Shown in pieces: positions 9,362-20,394 of a stretch of 64,000 bases of DNA. The number at the start of each line of letters is the position of its first letter. Position 1 is the stretch's first letter. Under the pieces are notes generated by a model that saw nothing but the letters and a program-made list of their open reading frames with translations, was not told the DNA's origin and did not search any database. Made by a program: the position numbers and the translations under genes. The stretch comes from Nansenia antarctica. Its lineage: Eukaryota; Chordata; Actinopteri; Argentiniformes; Microstomatidae. Where the stretch lies: assembly GCA_963989245.1 (NCBI GenBank), contig OZ022346.1, positions 2,829,462 through 2,893,461 on the forward strand, in the 5' to 3' direction.

Positions 9362-9729
9362 CTATTCGGTTGTTAAGTCTGACGTCAAACGTGACGTTTA
9401 GCAATTTCCAGGTCCAAACCAGAAATTCCCAGCACCAGAGTACCAGTGTACTAAAGCACCAGAGTACCAGTGTACTAAAGCACCAGAGCACCAGTGTTCT
9501 ACAGCGGTAGAATGACAGTTCAATCCTTTTTTAGACTGTGTTCTATTCATACAACAAGGGACACAGCAGCACTTTCCCGTTTTTCCCATATTATATTTGT
9601 CAGCGTCTTTGAGCCTCGGAAAAGCGCTATACAAATATAATGAATTATTATTATTACTGAGGCATTTCGAAGAGAGCGCCTAAGCCAACTTTGGACCCGG
9701 AAACACGTCACGACTTAACAACCGAATAG
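9362..9729. mobile_element. Small inverted-repeat (MITE-like) element
   Basis: The ends are exact inverted repeats of 18 bp, CTATTCGGTTGTTAAGTC (9362-9379 and 9712-9729), with further imperfect pairing of the adjacent CGTGACGT blocks. Internally there are about 2.6 copies of a 24-bp unit (caccagagtaccagtgtact, 9440-9500) and an L2-type 3' end (ctttgagcctcggaaaagcg with ATT repeats, 9593-9657). No coding capacity is seen. No clear target duplication was found, so the superfamily is unassigned. Confidence 0.55.
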
Positions 9730-9779
9730 GCAACAAGTGATCCGACAGCACTTCCGTATTCCGAAGTTGCTAAAGTAGT

Positions 9780-9985
9780 GGTGGTCTAGTGGATAGTGAG
9801 TTGGACTTGTGATCGGAAGGTTGTGAGTTCAAATCCCGCCTGAAACCACACCACTACTAGTGTGCCCTTGAGTAAGGCACTTAGCCCTCAGTTACTCCAG
9901 TCCAGGGGGAATGTCCCTGTAATTCCTAATTGTAAATTGCTTTGGATTAAAAGCATCTGCTAAATGGCAAAATTAAATAAAAAAT
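9780..9985 (+). mobile_element. tRNA-derived SINE
   Basis: The tRNA-like head carries an A box within GTGGTCTAGTGGATAGTGAG and a B box GGTTGTGAGTTCAAATCCC (9819-9837). A tRNA-unrelated body follows (AAGGCACTTAGCCCTCAGTTA). The end is the LINE-type tail 'gctttggattaaaagc...tctgctaaatggcaaaatt'. A minus-strand, 5'-truncated copy of the same family is at 23160-23315. Confidence 0.85.
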
Positions 9986-10103
9986 CAAGTCATTGGTTTT
10001 GTTTGTGTGCACCTCAGTTTTTTTTATGTGATATGTTCTTTTTTATTTGTTTATTCAAATGGTCTCTCAGTGTGGACATTTTGCCTTTTTAATTCTTCTT
10101 TAG

Positions 10104-13100
10104 CAAAGGAAACTCCATGCCCTGGGATTCCAAAACATATTACTTGTGGGGAAGAAGACACGTGGGGGAAACTGGGCAGCAGATGTTGTGTCCCCCATGG
10201 AACCTCAGCCAGGGCTAGAAACGGAGTGCCACCAGAAGCTAAAGCTTTGCTACGAGTACCTCGTCAAGAGTATGTATATTCCTCTTTGAATCATACAGCT
10301 CATTTAGTTCTGTAATAGATAGGCTTTTATACAAAAAGTGCTATTATATGTCAGTGTTCACTCAACTGTGAGTTTGTATTTTCTGATTCTAAACTGCCAT
10401 TACAGGCATGTGTTGAAATGTTTTCTTTATTTTGATATTTAACAGATGTCCCTGCAAGACAGTTCACTGCGGAAGCAGCCAATCAGGAGCCAGAAGGAGA
10501 CGAGGCCGAGCAAGGAGGAGGCCGAGAGGAAATTGGAGAGGAAGCCCAGCACGGAGGAGGAAGTGAGGAAGTTGGAGAGGAAGCCCAGCACGGAGGAGGA
10601 AGTGAGGAAGTTGGAGAGGAAGCCCAGCACGGAGGAGGAAGTGAGGAAGTTGGAGAGGAAGCCCAGCACGGAGGAGGACGAGAGAAAGTTGGAGAGGAAG
10701 CCCAGCACGGAGGTGGAAGTGAGGAAGTTGGAGAGGAAGCCCAGCACGGAGGAGGAAGTGAGGAAGTTGGAGAGGATCAGCAGATGTTCTTCACCCTGAA
10801 TCTGTGTCCGATTCAGATTGAGAGAGGTAAGAAAACAATATTGTTTTATGTTGGTCTTATTTGGTTAATTTGTCAAGCAAGGGAATTGTTTGAGCTAGTG
10901 ATAGACCTTTGTCAGGCCAATTAAATGCTATTTGTAGATAATCAATATCGGACAATGCCTGCGCTCATGCTTGTGTCAATGTCTTTTTATTCACCAGATG
11001 AAGCCTCACCTCCGGGTCAAACAGAGGAGCTGCAGGAGAATACAGCACAGCAACCCGCAAAGGTTGAGAGAGGTAAGAAAACTACCGTATATGTTTTGAT
11101 TTCTGTCTTATTTGGTTAATCCACACTAGCAAAAAGACCACAGACAACAGATTGAACCTATTTTTAATCTTAATAGCACACACCAGGCGATTAAATCAAG
11201 ATGCAGGACCACACACTAAACAATTTCAGAGTGGCGATTCCCCCTGTATTTTTGTTTATTCTTTTATTTTTTTACAAACAGGGCTAGTGCAAAGAACAGT
11301 TATTGTTATTTTGGCCTTTACAGCATGCCTACTGTCAATTGCTGGGTAGAAAAACATACAGTAATGCATGCATTTTTTCAGCGCCTGGATGGGGGTCTCC
11401 CTGATTTAGGTTTGAGATTTACACATCAAAATTGGAGAGACTGTAATCCATTTTAGACTATTAAAGGTTTGACTTTTAGCCCTATAAACCCTATTATAAG
11501 GTTATTTACAATAATTTAATTTATTTCTACAGACACCATTGACCACTCGGTGAGTGTCTTTGCTTTGAAAACAAGTGTTTATGGTATTTTTGGAAGGATT
11601 GTCTCCAGGCCAATGCTAGCCTCGCATAACCAGACCTATCTCAGCTGGAGATAGTCTGGTTCCATCCTTTTGTCAGTCTGAAGCATGTCAAAAAATACTT
11701 TAATTTCTTAAAAAACAATCACAATCATTTCAAACTGTTTAATGAAAAAACGTATTATCAGGCAAAGTTCTGCCACACAATAGAAAAACTAGGCGATGTG
11801 CTGCGGTGCCAGCACAGCTCTCTTGCTTGACTCAACTGTGCATGACATCACTTGCTAACAACATTCAATGAGACAGTTGTTTTTGTACTTATCTATGGCT
11901 ACTACTGATGATGTGATCCCAAATGTAGACCTTTTAATCCTCTTTACTTTGACCTTTACCCACAATACTTTAACTAGCCTACAATGTCTTAATAAGTTTA
12001 CCAATAATTACAAAGTTTAGAGTCCTTCATATCCTCAATATTTAAAAATGTTCCCCCTACCCCTAACCATAATCTACAAAAATGTACCTACCTAAACCAC
12101 ACTCCACTAACCCTACCCGAAGTTATATACACTCTGCCAACAATAGTTATACACTCCACTATCCCTAACCCCATAGTCACATACAATCCACCATTCCTTA
12201 TGATTTTTGTGAGGGAGTTATTGAGTCTTTCTTGGTCAGGTACTCTCTCTGGGTTGGTACCAGTGGACGTAGCCCTGGTCTGGTTTCATCAGCGAGTGCC
12301 CTTTTTGTTCACACTACTGTAACTGTAGTTGTGACTGCGTCCCACGGGGTGTGTTCAACATTAACCTACCTAAACCTTTGGCCGATGCCTGTGATCACCC
12401 TTGTGTCAATGTCTTTATTCTCCAGATGAAGCTTCATCCCCGGGTCAGCCAAAGGAGCTACAGCACAATAAAGTTCAGCAACCCACCAGGATTAAGAGAG
12501 GTAAGAAATCAGTATCATTGGATTTCTGTTAATTGGTTCACAGTAGCAGAAGGCGTCCACATTTGTCCAGAAAGGAAAGTGTTGGAGCTAGTGACTAAGG
12601 AAAGTGTTCCAAGGACCCGTTTGTTTGAGCTATTTTGTTTATTTGAACTATTTTGTCTATTTATTTATTGCCTTTGTGCACCTGTTTTGTAATACCTGTG
12701 TTGTACACTCTGTGGCATGTCTAGGATGAGAAGTTACACATAGTAAGTAGGAAGTCTACACAGGTAGTTTGGTCTTGTGTGATGGTACTGTACAAGGCAA
12801 GCCCACAGGTGTTATGTTACGCTGTGTGCTGTGTGTAGGCTTACAGCTTGCATTTGGTACAGGTTATTGATGGGTATTGCTAGATTCATGTGAACTTGGT
12901 GGAACTTCCATATACTGTTTGTGGTGAGCAATGAAGAAGCTGAGCAGAGCTAAAATGTTCACATCGGTGTGTAGGCTACATTCATAAACAGGTCTCTGGA
13001 TAACGTAACAATTGGCTTAGAAGAAGGCACTGGAGCACACATTGCTTCTTTTAGTATAAGCTGCAACATAGTGTAACATTTTGATGGTACAAGTATCTTT

Positions 13101-13490
13101 ATCAGTGTCAAACACAAATATATCTTCTTTGGATTAAGTCAATTTAAAGTTTTACAAACAAACAACTTCGTCACGCAGCCAGTCCTACTCTCAGAGTACT
13201 GGGTCCCTTTGTGGTGAAGCTGAACCTTGTGATCCCTCCACTGATATGAATACATTTTCTGTATGTCTGGAAATAGTTTGTAATAGTATTGTTCATGGTT
13301 TGTGTGCCCAATTGCTATTATTGTGACAAGCTAAAATGTGACCTTTGTGTCTTTTTTAGGTGCAAGAATGGCTAAACAGCCACATAATGCCATGCCATGC
13401 CAGTCCATGCCACTAAAGAAGAGGAAGGTGGATGTCCAGTTGCAAGGTGATAATGCTGTGGATGAATACAGCCAGCTTAAGAATGTTTAG
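10104..13490 (+). CDS. 3' half of a multi-exon gene, unidentified nuclear-type protein
   Basis: Exons are inferred from splice sites and phase: 10104-10269, 10446-10826, 10998-11072, 12426-12500 and 13360-13490 (TAG at 13488-13490). Donors are gtatgt or gtaag and acceptors are pyrimidine-rich tracts ending in ag. Every internal junction is phase 1, so the joined frame is uninterrupted for about 275 residues. Exon A encodes LHALGFQNILLVGKKTRGG and ETECHQKLKLCYEYLVK. Exon B has six 13-residue acidic repeats (GEEAQHGGGSEEV) followed by DQQMFFTLNLCPIQIER. Exons C and D are duplicates (DEASPPGQTEEL, DEASSPGQPKEL). The last exon ends with PLKKRKVD, a classical NLS-like motif, and KNV. Upstream exons and promoter are not found; the gypsy element and SINEs lie upstream. 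I do not recognise the family. An acidic-repeat TFIIIB B''/BDP1-like protein crossed my mind but is not supported enough to name. Confidence 0.68.
10535..10768 (+). repeat. 39-bp coding minisatellite in exon B
   Basis: There are six copies of a 39-bp unit encoding 13 residues, with GEEAQHGG as the constant part. Substitutions in copies 4 and 5 change GSEEV to GREKV and GGG to GGG/V-type variants. Because 39 is divisible by three, gain or loss of units keeps the reading frame. Two other frames are also stop-free here, but only the acidic frame joins all neighbouring exons. Confidence 0.85.
10945..12507 (+). repeat. Duplicated exon with its upstream intron end
   Basis: The 75-nt exons at 10998-11072 and 12426-12500 align end to end and are preceded by similar intron text (gatgcctg..ctcat/cac..cttgtgtcaatgtct). 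Both are followed by gtaagaaa. This is a tandem exon duplication of symmetric (1-1) phase, so either or both can be included without a frameshift. Confidence 0.8.
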
Positions 13491-14250
13491 ATAGCAAGTC
13501 TCTGATGTATGGTAGTGATGTAATAAGAAAAAAAAAACTAGGTAAATGTCCAGACACTCTTCTGGTTATTGACAGCATTTTAACATACATTGAATTCATT
13601 TCACTTTTCAGTACTTTGTATTGCTGTGGAGTGAAATGGGGCAAAATGCCTCCTAACCCACTCTCCTTGAAAACAACATTTCTAACTCACATTCCATAAA
13701 CTGCCAGTTTTAGTTGTAGTGATTTTAAAATGAATCATCAGTCTTGCTAAAATAGGCCTTACAAGGGCTATATGTAGCTAAATTCCCATTCAGTTCCACT
13801 AGCTAACTCCCCTTCATGACGCAATATAGTAATGTCATTATGAAATAAGGGAATTGTCAAAATATTTTTTTCTGATTAAGTTTCTGCAAATAACAGGTAG
13901 CTTGCCGCATTCTGACACAGAGCCATATATACATTCACATAATGACTAATGTATGGTTCAGCTCACTGTGCTAGCACAAAAACACTGTAGCACCCAAAAC
14001 AAAAGATCAAATTCAAGCTATTGTACTTTTCGCTGCGTCTGGAAGCACTATAGCTCGCTCCGTTGGTTGGTCCCCAAATGGCTCCCCACCTCTAGCAGTC
14101 ACATTTCCCCCCTAAAAGGATGAAGTTTGGCATGGAGGTCAAGTGTGTGTGTTTATGCCAATTGGCAAAAGGTGGTATGCATGGCAGTTTGAGATATGAG
14201 TGGCCTATAACAAAAAGGTGTATCATTTCAAAACAGATTCACACAACTGG
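13491..14250. other. 3' flank of the gene, no further gene
   Basis: This is presumably 3' UTR and intergenic DNA. AT-rich sequence without an obvious AATAAA close to the stop codon. No open frame of note. Confidence 0.45.
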
Positions 14251-14261
14251 CCAAAGAACAC

Positions 14262-14340
14262 GCACACACAGATAGCCACACATACTTACATACACACATA
14301 TACTTACATACACACATACACACACACATACTCACACACA
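14262..14340. repeat. CA/CATA microsatellite
   Basis: Degenerate (CACATA)n and (CA)n run. Confidence 0.9.
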
Positions 14341-14518
14341 CCATTTAGCCACGCCCCCGTCAGAGAGATACAGCAAGACTCCTCGCACCGGGTAGTGAGT
14401 GGCAGTGGCGGCTGGTGCTAAAATGTTTGGGTGGGGCACAGGTTATGGGGGCATGCTCCACGGGGAAGAATATCAACTTTAAAATCTGGATTTACAGTCA
14501 ATTTTAGCATGAGAATAG

Positions 14519-15403
14519 CTCTACCCCCCTGTACAGACCTCGCCATCCCCTCTACCCCCCTGTACAGACCTCTTCATCCCCTCTACCCCCCTGTACAGAC
14601 CTCTTCATCCCCTCTACCCACCTCTACAGACCTCTTCATCCCCTCTACCCACCTCTACAGACCTCTCCATCCCCTCTACCCACCTCTACAGACCTCGCCA
14701 TCCCCTCTACCCCCCTGTACAGACCTCTCCATCCCCTCTACGCCCTGTACAGACCTCTCCATCCCCTCTACCCCCCTGTACAGACCTCTCCATCCCCTCT
14801 ACCCCCTGTACAGACCTCTTCATCCCCTCTACCCTCCTCTACAGACCTCTTCATCCCCTCTACCCTCCTCTACAGACCTCTTCATCCCCTCTACCCCCCT
14901 GTACAGACCTCTTCATCCCCTCTACCCCCCCTGTACAGACCTCTCCATCCCCTCTACCCTCCTCTACAGACCTCTCCATCCCCTCTACCCTCCTCTACAG
15001 ACCTCTCCATCCCCTCTACCCCCCTGTACAGACCTCTTCATCCCCTCTACCCCCCTGTACAGACCTCTTCATACCCTCTACCCCCCTGTACAGACCTCTT
15101 CATCCCCTCTACCCCCCTGTACAGACCTCTTCATCCCCTCTACCCCTCTGTACAGACCTCTTCATCCCCTCTACCCCCCCTGTACAGACCTCTTCATCAC
15201 CTCTACCCCCCTGTACAGACCTCTTCATCACCTCTACCCCCCCTGTACAGACCTCTTCATCACCTCTACCCCCCTGTACAGACCTCTTCATCCCCTCTAC
15301 CCTCCTCTACAGACCTCTTCATCACCTCTACCCCCCTGTACAGACCTCTTCATCACCTCTACCCCCCCCTGTACAGACCTCTTCATCACCTCTACCCCCC
15401 CAG
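14519..15403. repeat. 31-bp minisatellite, about 28 copies
   Basis: The unit is 'ctacccccctgtacagacct' plus 'cttcatcccct', with variants (gccatcccc, ctcctctacag, catcacctct). The period is 31 bp, so the reading frame rotates each copy. A 370-codon open frame through it exists only because no unit contains a stop codon in any of the three frames on this strand. It is not a gene. Confidence 0.93.
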
Positions 15404-16168
15404 TTTTCTCTACAATTTCTACAATTTTCTCTCTACAGTTTCTACACGTCAACGTGTACCGAAACACTTGTTTCCAACGTGGTCCTACGTTTCTCCTACA
15501 CCAAGACACATACAAAGAGCATAGAAACATACAAAGAGCATAGAAACATACAAAGAGCATAGAAGATACAATCAGAATACAGTCTGCCATTCCTTCTCCC
15601 AGCATCGATTTGGTTTTCCTATCATGACTGAAGGACAGATGATTCACTTACTTACACAAGTTTGACTTCGGTAATAGGTCCAGTTGCAATATCAAGTTGG
15701 GAACAAAAGATGCCTCCTTCTAATCCATTTGTTCAATTTGTTTACAAAGTCCGGTAGTGGAAAGCAGAACAACGCATTTGTTACTTCACATCCCGCTAGC
15801 CATGTTTTCTTCTCATACCAACCCCTCGTAAATCCTCGGTTTTACCGTCACGAACGTGACGCCGGACATGACGTAAGCACGTACGATTCTTTGTGCATGT
15901 CCCAAAACCCCATAGACAATCGACCGAATGGCCTGAAGTTACCAAAATAGATTTTACATGCAAGTCTACGAGAACAGCCTAGTGCAACTTCGAGTAGACT
16001 GAAAGTTGCCCCGAAAGGGGCGGGACTTGAAGCTGATTGGAACATACTCCACAGAACACTAGCTGATTGGACTATGATATACTCCACAGAACACTAGCTG
16101 ATTGGACTATGATATTCAGAAGCAACACTGTCTAGAAGTCATAGAAAAAAAATCTCTCTCTTCTCCCT
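15404..16168. other. No gene seen
   Basis: Unique-looking sequence with a short tandem duplication at 16025-16120 (units containing actccacagaacactagctg and attggactatgatat). Three identical 'acatacaaagagcatagaa' copies occur at 15507-15561. Confidence 0.5.
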
Positions 16169-16629
16169 TTGGTGGGGCATTGCACAATTGCCCCTAATGA
16201 ACCAGCCTCCCCTGGTGAGTGGACCATGAGGGTCGACCTGGGGAGACACATCCAGTTCCCCAGGGAGATCGTGGAAACATCACTCCGACCAGACCTGGTC
16301 ATGTGGTCAGAGGCTTGCAAGACAGTCCTTCTGGTCGAACTCACTGTCCCTTGGGAGGGTGGTTTGGAGGCAGCCAACGAGCGGAAGCGAGCCAAGTATG
16401 CAGATCTGGCGGTGGAGTGCAGGGAGGCTGGCTGGAAAGCCGTTACGTGCCCTGTGGAAGTGGGGTGTGGGGTGTAGGTTCCTCAGCTGCTCGCCTACTC
16501 CGTGACATAGGATGCTCGGGAGCAAGGCATCGGAAAGTCATGAAAGAGCTGGCTGAGGAGGCGGAGAAAGGCAGCTTCTGGCTGTGGCTAAGAAGGAAGC
16601 ATAAGGGTTGGGGGGCGAACAACACCTAG
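16169..16629 (+). pseudogene. R2-like LINE C-terminal endonuclease fragment
   Basis: Conceptual product: WTMRVDLGRHIQFPREI, TSLRPDLVMWSEACKTVLLV, VELTVPWEGGLEAANERKR and KYADLAVECREAGWK, ending in SFWLWLRRKHKGWG and a stop at 16627-16629. The RPD followed 13-14 residues later by ELT is the restriction-like (PD-(D/E)xK) endonuclease signature of R2/NeSL-type LINEs, which nick the target site. The frame slips near 16470 (EVGCGV then a stop; the continuing SSAARLLRDIG frame is +1), so it is broken. The RT and everything N-terminal are missing, as expected for a 5'-truncated copy. The family appears to be the same type as the fragment at 3660-4222, which covers a different part of the protein. 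Confidence 0.8.
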
Positions 16630-16900
16630 GGCATCAGCAGGGGTGGCAGGGAGAGATCCCTGCCATCGCTCCGCCACCAGGAGATGTACTGGGGTTAAAG
16701 GAGCGAAACGTCAATGACTGGTGGTCCCCAGCTGATGACCCAATTAGGCTCACATAGGTGTTCAGTGAGGTGTCACAGCACACCTGTTCTAAAGGCACTG
16801 TTGGAGGTGCGTCAGGCAGCAATGCCCAGCAGGAGTACCATCACCTGTATCATGATTCATGTGCAATGATAAACATTATAATACCAAACTAATTGTGGTT
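16630..16900 (+). other. Probable 3' UTR of the R2-like copy
   Basis: The sequence runs from the ORF stop through 'ggagcgaaacgtcaatgact' towards a short 'aatgataaacattataatac' end. The exact 3' end is not clear. A 'gggtgggtgggtggtgtgtg' run follows at about 16898. Confidence 0.4.
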
Positions 16901-17789
16901 GGGTGGGTGGGTGGTGTGTGGGGCTAAGGGGTATAGGATAGGATGTGTAATATGTGACATGTTGACAACGAGCCTTGTACGCCCTCAAATGCGTCCCCCT
17001 TGCTCCAACACTGACTGCTATGATTCCTGCTGCCCACCACCAAACTAAAAGTGGTCAAGACTAACTTCAGTGAGATATCTATCTAGCTGGCTAGCTAGAA
17101 AAGCAACTGTGTGGGATGTACACATTATTTACAGATTGAGGAGTGCGTGTCAACACTTTTTAATTCAGTCGAGTACGAAGGCATGCTATATGGCCGTGAT
17201 GATGGCGCCCTCATGCGTTCATCAGTTAGTATTGCAGTGCATTTCTGTACATGATTTATCCAATAGATTGTTTGGACCTTAAATCATTTCAAGGATTTTT
17301 GAATGATGAATGATGTTAACTCGTTCATAAAAACAAGAGACAGGTACATTGTTTCTTTTCACCGTTTAATTACAATAGAATAATTAGACTGTGCTTTACA
17401 TACATTATTTAAAAATACAGGAAGAGGAGCATAGTAAGAAAATAAAAATGACAATGAATAAAAGCAAATATAAGAAGTAAATAGCTAAAACATTTAATAA
17501 GACAATAGTAATAAAAAAGACATTGATAGAAGTGTTTGTGTTTAATCATAACTGGTGCAAAACATGAAGGTTTTTAGCTTAGATTAAAATGTTTTAAGGG
17601 TTTGGGCCTGTTTTATTTCTTCAGGGAGTTTGTTCCAGGAGCATGCAGCAGCGTGACTGAAAATCTAATAGGCCTGATGAACAAACTGGTGTCCACAGAT
17701 GTGGTATCTTAGTGCAGATGTGGTATCTTGGTACATGGCTACAGTCTTGTCATGTCTGGTGACTTGGGTGGGTATCTATCTATCACGCG
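16901..17789. other. No gene; possible antisense LINE end
   Basis: At 17590-17680 'gggagtttgttccaggagca' and neighbouring text resemble antisense C-terminal/3' parts of fish LINEs (compare 25215-25270). The rest is AT-rich without recognisable features. Confidence 0.35.
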
Positions 17790-18190
17790 CTGGTTCATTG
17801 ACATTCATGTCTCAAAAGAAGCTTGTTCAACCATACACTGGCAACAATGTTCACTCAGAAAGCATACACAGTCATTCATAACATTCTGACTTACAAAACA
17901 CTAACAACAGGGAGCATTACATAGTTTGAATGATTTTCACAAGAATGAATATATAAAAATGGTTTGATTTATAGTAATCATAGACAGAATAGTTGACTGT
18001 ACAACTGTCTGTCAAGTATTAGGCAACAAGAATGAATCAGAAATGCCGCAATTTGCTTCTATAGTGTATTTTTTGTATCTTTTTTCAGTATCTTTGCAGA
18101 AAGTAAGTTACATTTTTTTACGGTCGCGAAGTCGCAGTGTTCAATACTGAAGTCACAGAGTCACAACTCTTCATACAGTCTGCAAAGCAG
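17790..18190 (+). mobile_element. MITE-like repeat copy, arm 1
   Basis: Block A (about 17800-18110, ending ttgcagaaagtaagttac) is followed by block B (18120-18186, containing gtgttcaatactgaag and acaactcttcatacagtctg). Both blocks recur in inverted orientation at 18850-19275. No coding capacity. Confidence 0.7.
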
Positions 18191-18477
18191 AAGCCCATGT
18201 GAAAAAAACTGTGACTCTTACTCTGTGATTTGTGCATTGCTGCTTTCATACAAAATCCATTCAATGACCACGTTCTCCAAAACCCATAACACTTCTCTCA
18301 TTCAAACTCCCCCACCTGCAAAACACTATGTATTGGCAACACATTTTTTCATTGTTAACATACTGTGTTCAAAACTCTGAAGAACACATTCAAAACAGAA
18401 TGATTTGGTGCATTTTTGCAGTAATCATATTCCTATCATATATAACAGAACGCTCGCAATAAACTGTTTTTTTGCAG

Positions 18478-18590
18478 TGTTTGAGTGTGCAGATGCTGTT
18501 ATTTTGCACTCTATTGATACTCTTCAGTTCCAGCACCTCAGCAAAGTCTGATAAGGGATGAGTGGTGGTATTTTCACTATTTGCAGTGAT
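18478..18590 (+). repeat. Dispersed repeat, second copy at 56224-56345
   Basis: The block from 'gtttgagtgtgcagatgctg' to 'gtggtggtattttcact' returns in reverse complement at 56224-56345. It lies between the two MITE arms and may belong to the same element family. Confidence 0.65.
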
Positions 18591-18825
18591 CATATTGAAA
18601 TGTCTAGAAAGTATTAGCAGAATATATACAATGAAATCAAATAGACTAGATGCATTGCCAGGGAAGACATTAGATGTGACCAGATGCAGACCAGAGGGTG
18701 GACCAAAACCCTCAGGAGTGAGACATTTTTGGTGTGATTGCTATTGTATTGTAGCCCTGGAATTTCTGTTTTTCTTTTTTGTTTGAACTTTGCATCTTCC
18801 ACTATATTTTTCGCTTTACATTTTA

Positions 18826-19320
18826 CACAAGTAAATGTAGTGTACTTTGAAGTAAATGTACCGTAACTTACTTTCTGCAAAGATACTGAAAAAAAAAAAA
18901 TACACTAAAGGATAGAAGCAAATTGCAGCATTTCTGATTCATTCTGGTTGCCTTACAGTGGTACAGTCAAGTATTCTGTCTATGATTACTATAAATCAAA
19001 CCATTTTTATAATTAAATATTCATACATACATATATTCTTGTGAAAATCATTAAATCTATGTAATGCTCCCTGTTGTTAGTGTTTTGTAAGTCAGAATGT
19101 TATGAATGACAGTGTATGCTTCTGAGTGAACATTGTTGACAGTGTGTGGTTGAACGAGCTTCTTTTGAGACATGAATGAAGTGATTGGCCAACATGCGTG
19201 TTAGTAATGCAGACTGTATGAAGAGTTGTGACTCTGTGGCTTCAGTATTGAACACTGTGACTTAGCGACCATAAAAAACTGTAAGGTACATTTACTTCAA
19301 AGTACACTACATGTACTTGT
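18826..19320 (-). mobile_element. MITE-like element with about 36-bp terminal inverted repeats
   Basis: Ends: 'acaagtaaatgtagtgtact' at 18826 and its inverted copy ending 'agtacactacatgtacttgt' at 19320. Inside are inverted versions of blocks A and B of the neighbouring copy (17790-18190). Relative to arm 1 the block order is permuted, as described under findings. No ORF; superfamily unassigned. Confidence 0.7.
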
Positions 19321-19920
19321 ATTGAGTAGTGTGACATTGCTCTCCCAGTCCATAATAGAGCCTCACCCCTTCTTTCCCCCACTAGGTGGCGACATTCCAC
19401 AGTTGATGCGATGGTCCTCTTCCGGCCAGACCGTGTTCTTCACGATCTCACTCAGGTTTCACTCCCTTCAAGCACGGCTAAGTAATGTGGGTGGATTTAT
19501 TGGTTTTGCAAGAAGTTTGGTTACCATAGATGGCCTAACACATAACATGATGTCATCACCATAGATGAATTAAACTCTCCACTCTGTTTCCATGGTTCCA
19601 TCCTAACTGTCCATTTCCATCGACCTCCCAAAAAGGAGAATACATGCTGCCCAAAATAATATGTGGCTTCAATGAAGATAAAGTCTCACTGTGGTGCCAA
19701 CCTGGCGACTAACAACAGAAGCAAAAGGAGATTCCTGAATGTTGCTTTTCAGACTTTACACGCTCTCGTCACTTTCGGCAAGATTTGTTGGGAACAGCTT
19801 GATTAATGAAGTTACAGATGAAGACAATCTTCCTATCTTCTGATTTCAGAAATAAAAACAACTCATTTAGAGGTGAAGATAATATTGCTCAAGAGTCTCA
19901 GAAGGACTCTTTTTTTTGTC

Positions 19921-20200
19921 TTCTACATTTTAGATATTTAGCAGACACCTTTATCCAAACTGACTTACATGTACAAGTACGTTTGTCTAAGGAAGTGAAT
20001 CATCAGTCATCATAAGAAAAACGAATCTATGCTAGGACCAGGGGCCATTGGCAGTCACAATGCTAGAAGAAGGAAAAAATACTTTTTCATTTTGTTTTAT
20101 TTACAGTAGAGAAACTGGTAGTGGGGATGAAGAGGTCTTTAGGAGGGACAGTAAAGATGTAGCCTGAAGAGATGGGGCTTCTTCATCAGCATAAAGCATG
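19921..20200 (-). mobile_element. LINE 3' end (Nimb/I-like family), diverged
   Basis: On the plus strand 'tttagcagacacctttatcc' is the complement of the conserved LINE tail. It is followed by 'aagtgaatcatcagtcatca' and later by 'aagatgtagcctgaagagat', in the same order as in the better-preserved copy at 24470-25535. Confidence 0.6.
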
Positions 20201-20247
20201 TCATTTACAATTGTTCAAGGACAAACCAACATTATTTATGTAAATGG

Positions 20248-20274
20248 TGTGTGTGTGTCTGTGTGTGTCTGTGT

Positions 20275-20330
<56 letters not shown>
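20248..20330. repeat. GT microsatellite
   Basis: (GT)n with GTCT interruptions, ending in GAGAGA. Confidence 0.95.
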
Positions 20331-20336
<6 letters not shown>

Positions 20337-20394
20337 ATGTGTCAGCCACCTGCAGCGTTCGTTGATCTCTGCTGTGTTTGGTGAACTTCTTCCT

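Noticed and set aside
10439..10747. Hydrophobic minus-strand frame (LGFLSNFLTSSS repeats) opposite exon B
   Set aside because: Mirror of the 39-bp coding repeat. Splice phase supports the plus-strand acidic frame.
10446..10799. Basic plus-strand frame (RKLERKPSTEEEV) of exon B starting with ATG
   Set aside because: Open, but it does not join exons A, C, D and E in phase; the acidic frame does.
10104..13490. Naming the gene BDP1 (TFIIIB B'')
   Set aside because: Acidic repeats and a hydrophobic FFTL block are only vaguely similar; no Myb/SANT domain is visible in the window.
14399..14450. hAT-like end CAGTGGCGGCTGGTG
   Set aside because: No matching inverted end or 8-bp duplication was found downstream.
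14431..15543. 370-codon open frame rich in PLYRPLHPLYPP
   Set aside because: Product of the 31-bp minisatellite, which cycles through all three frames without a stop.
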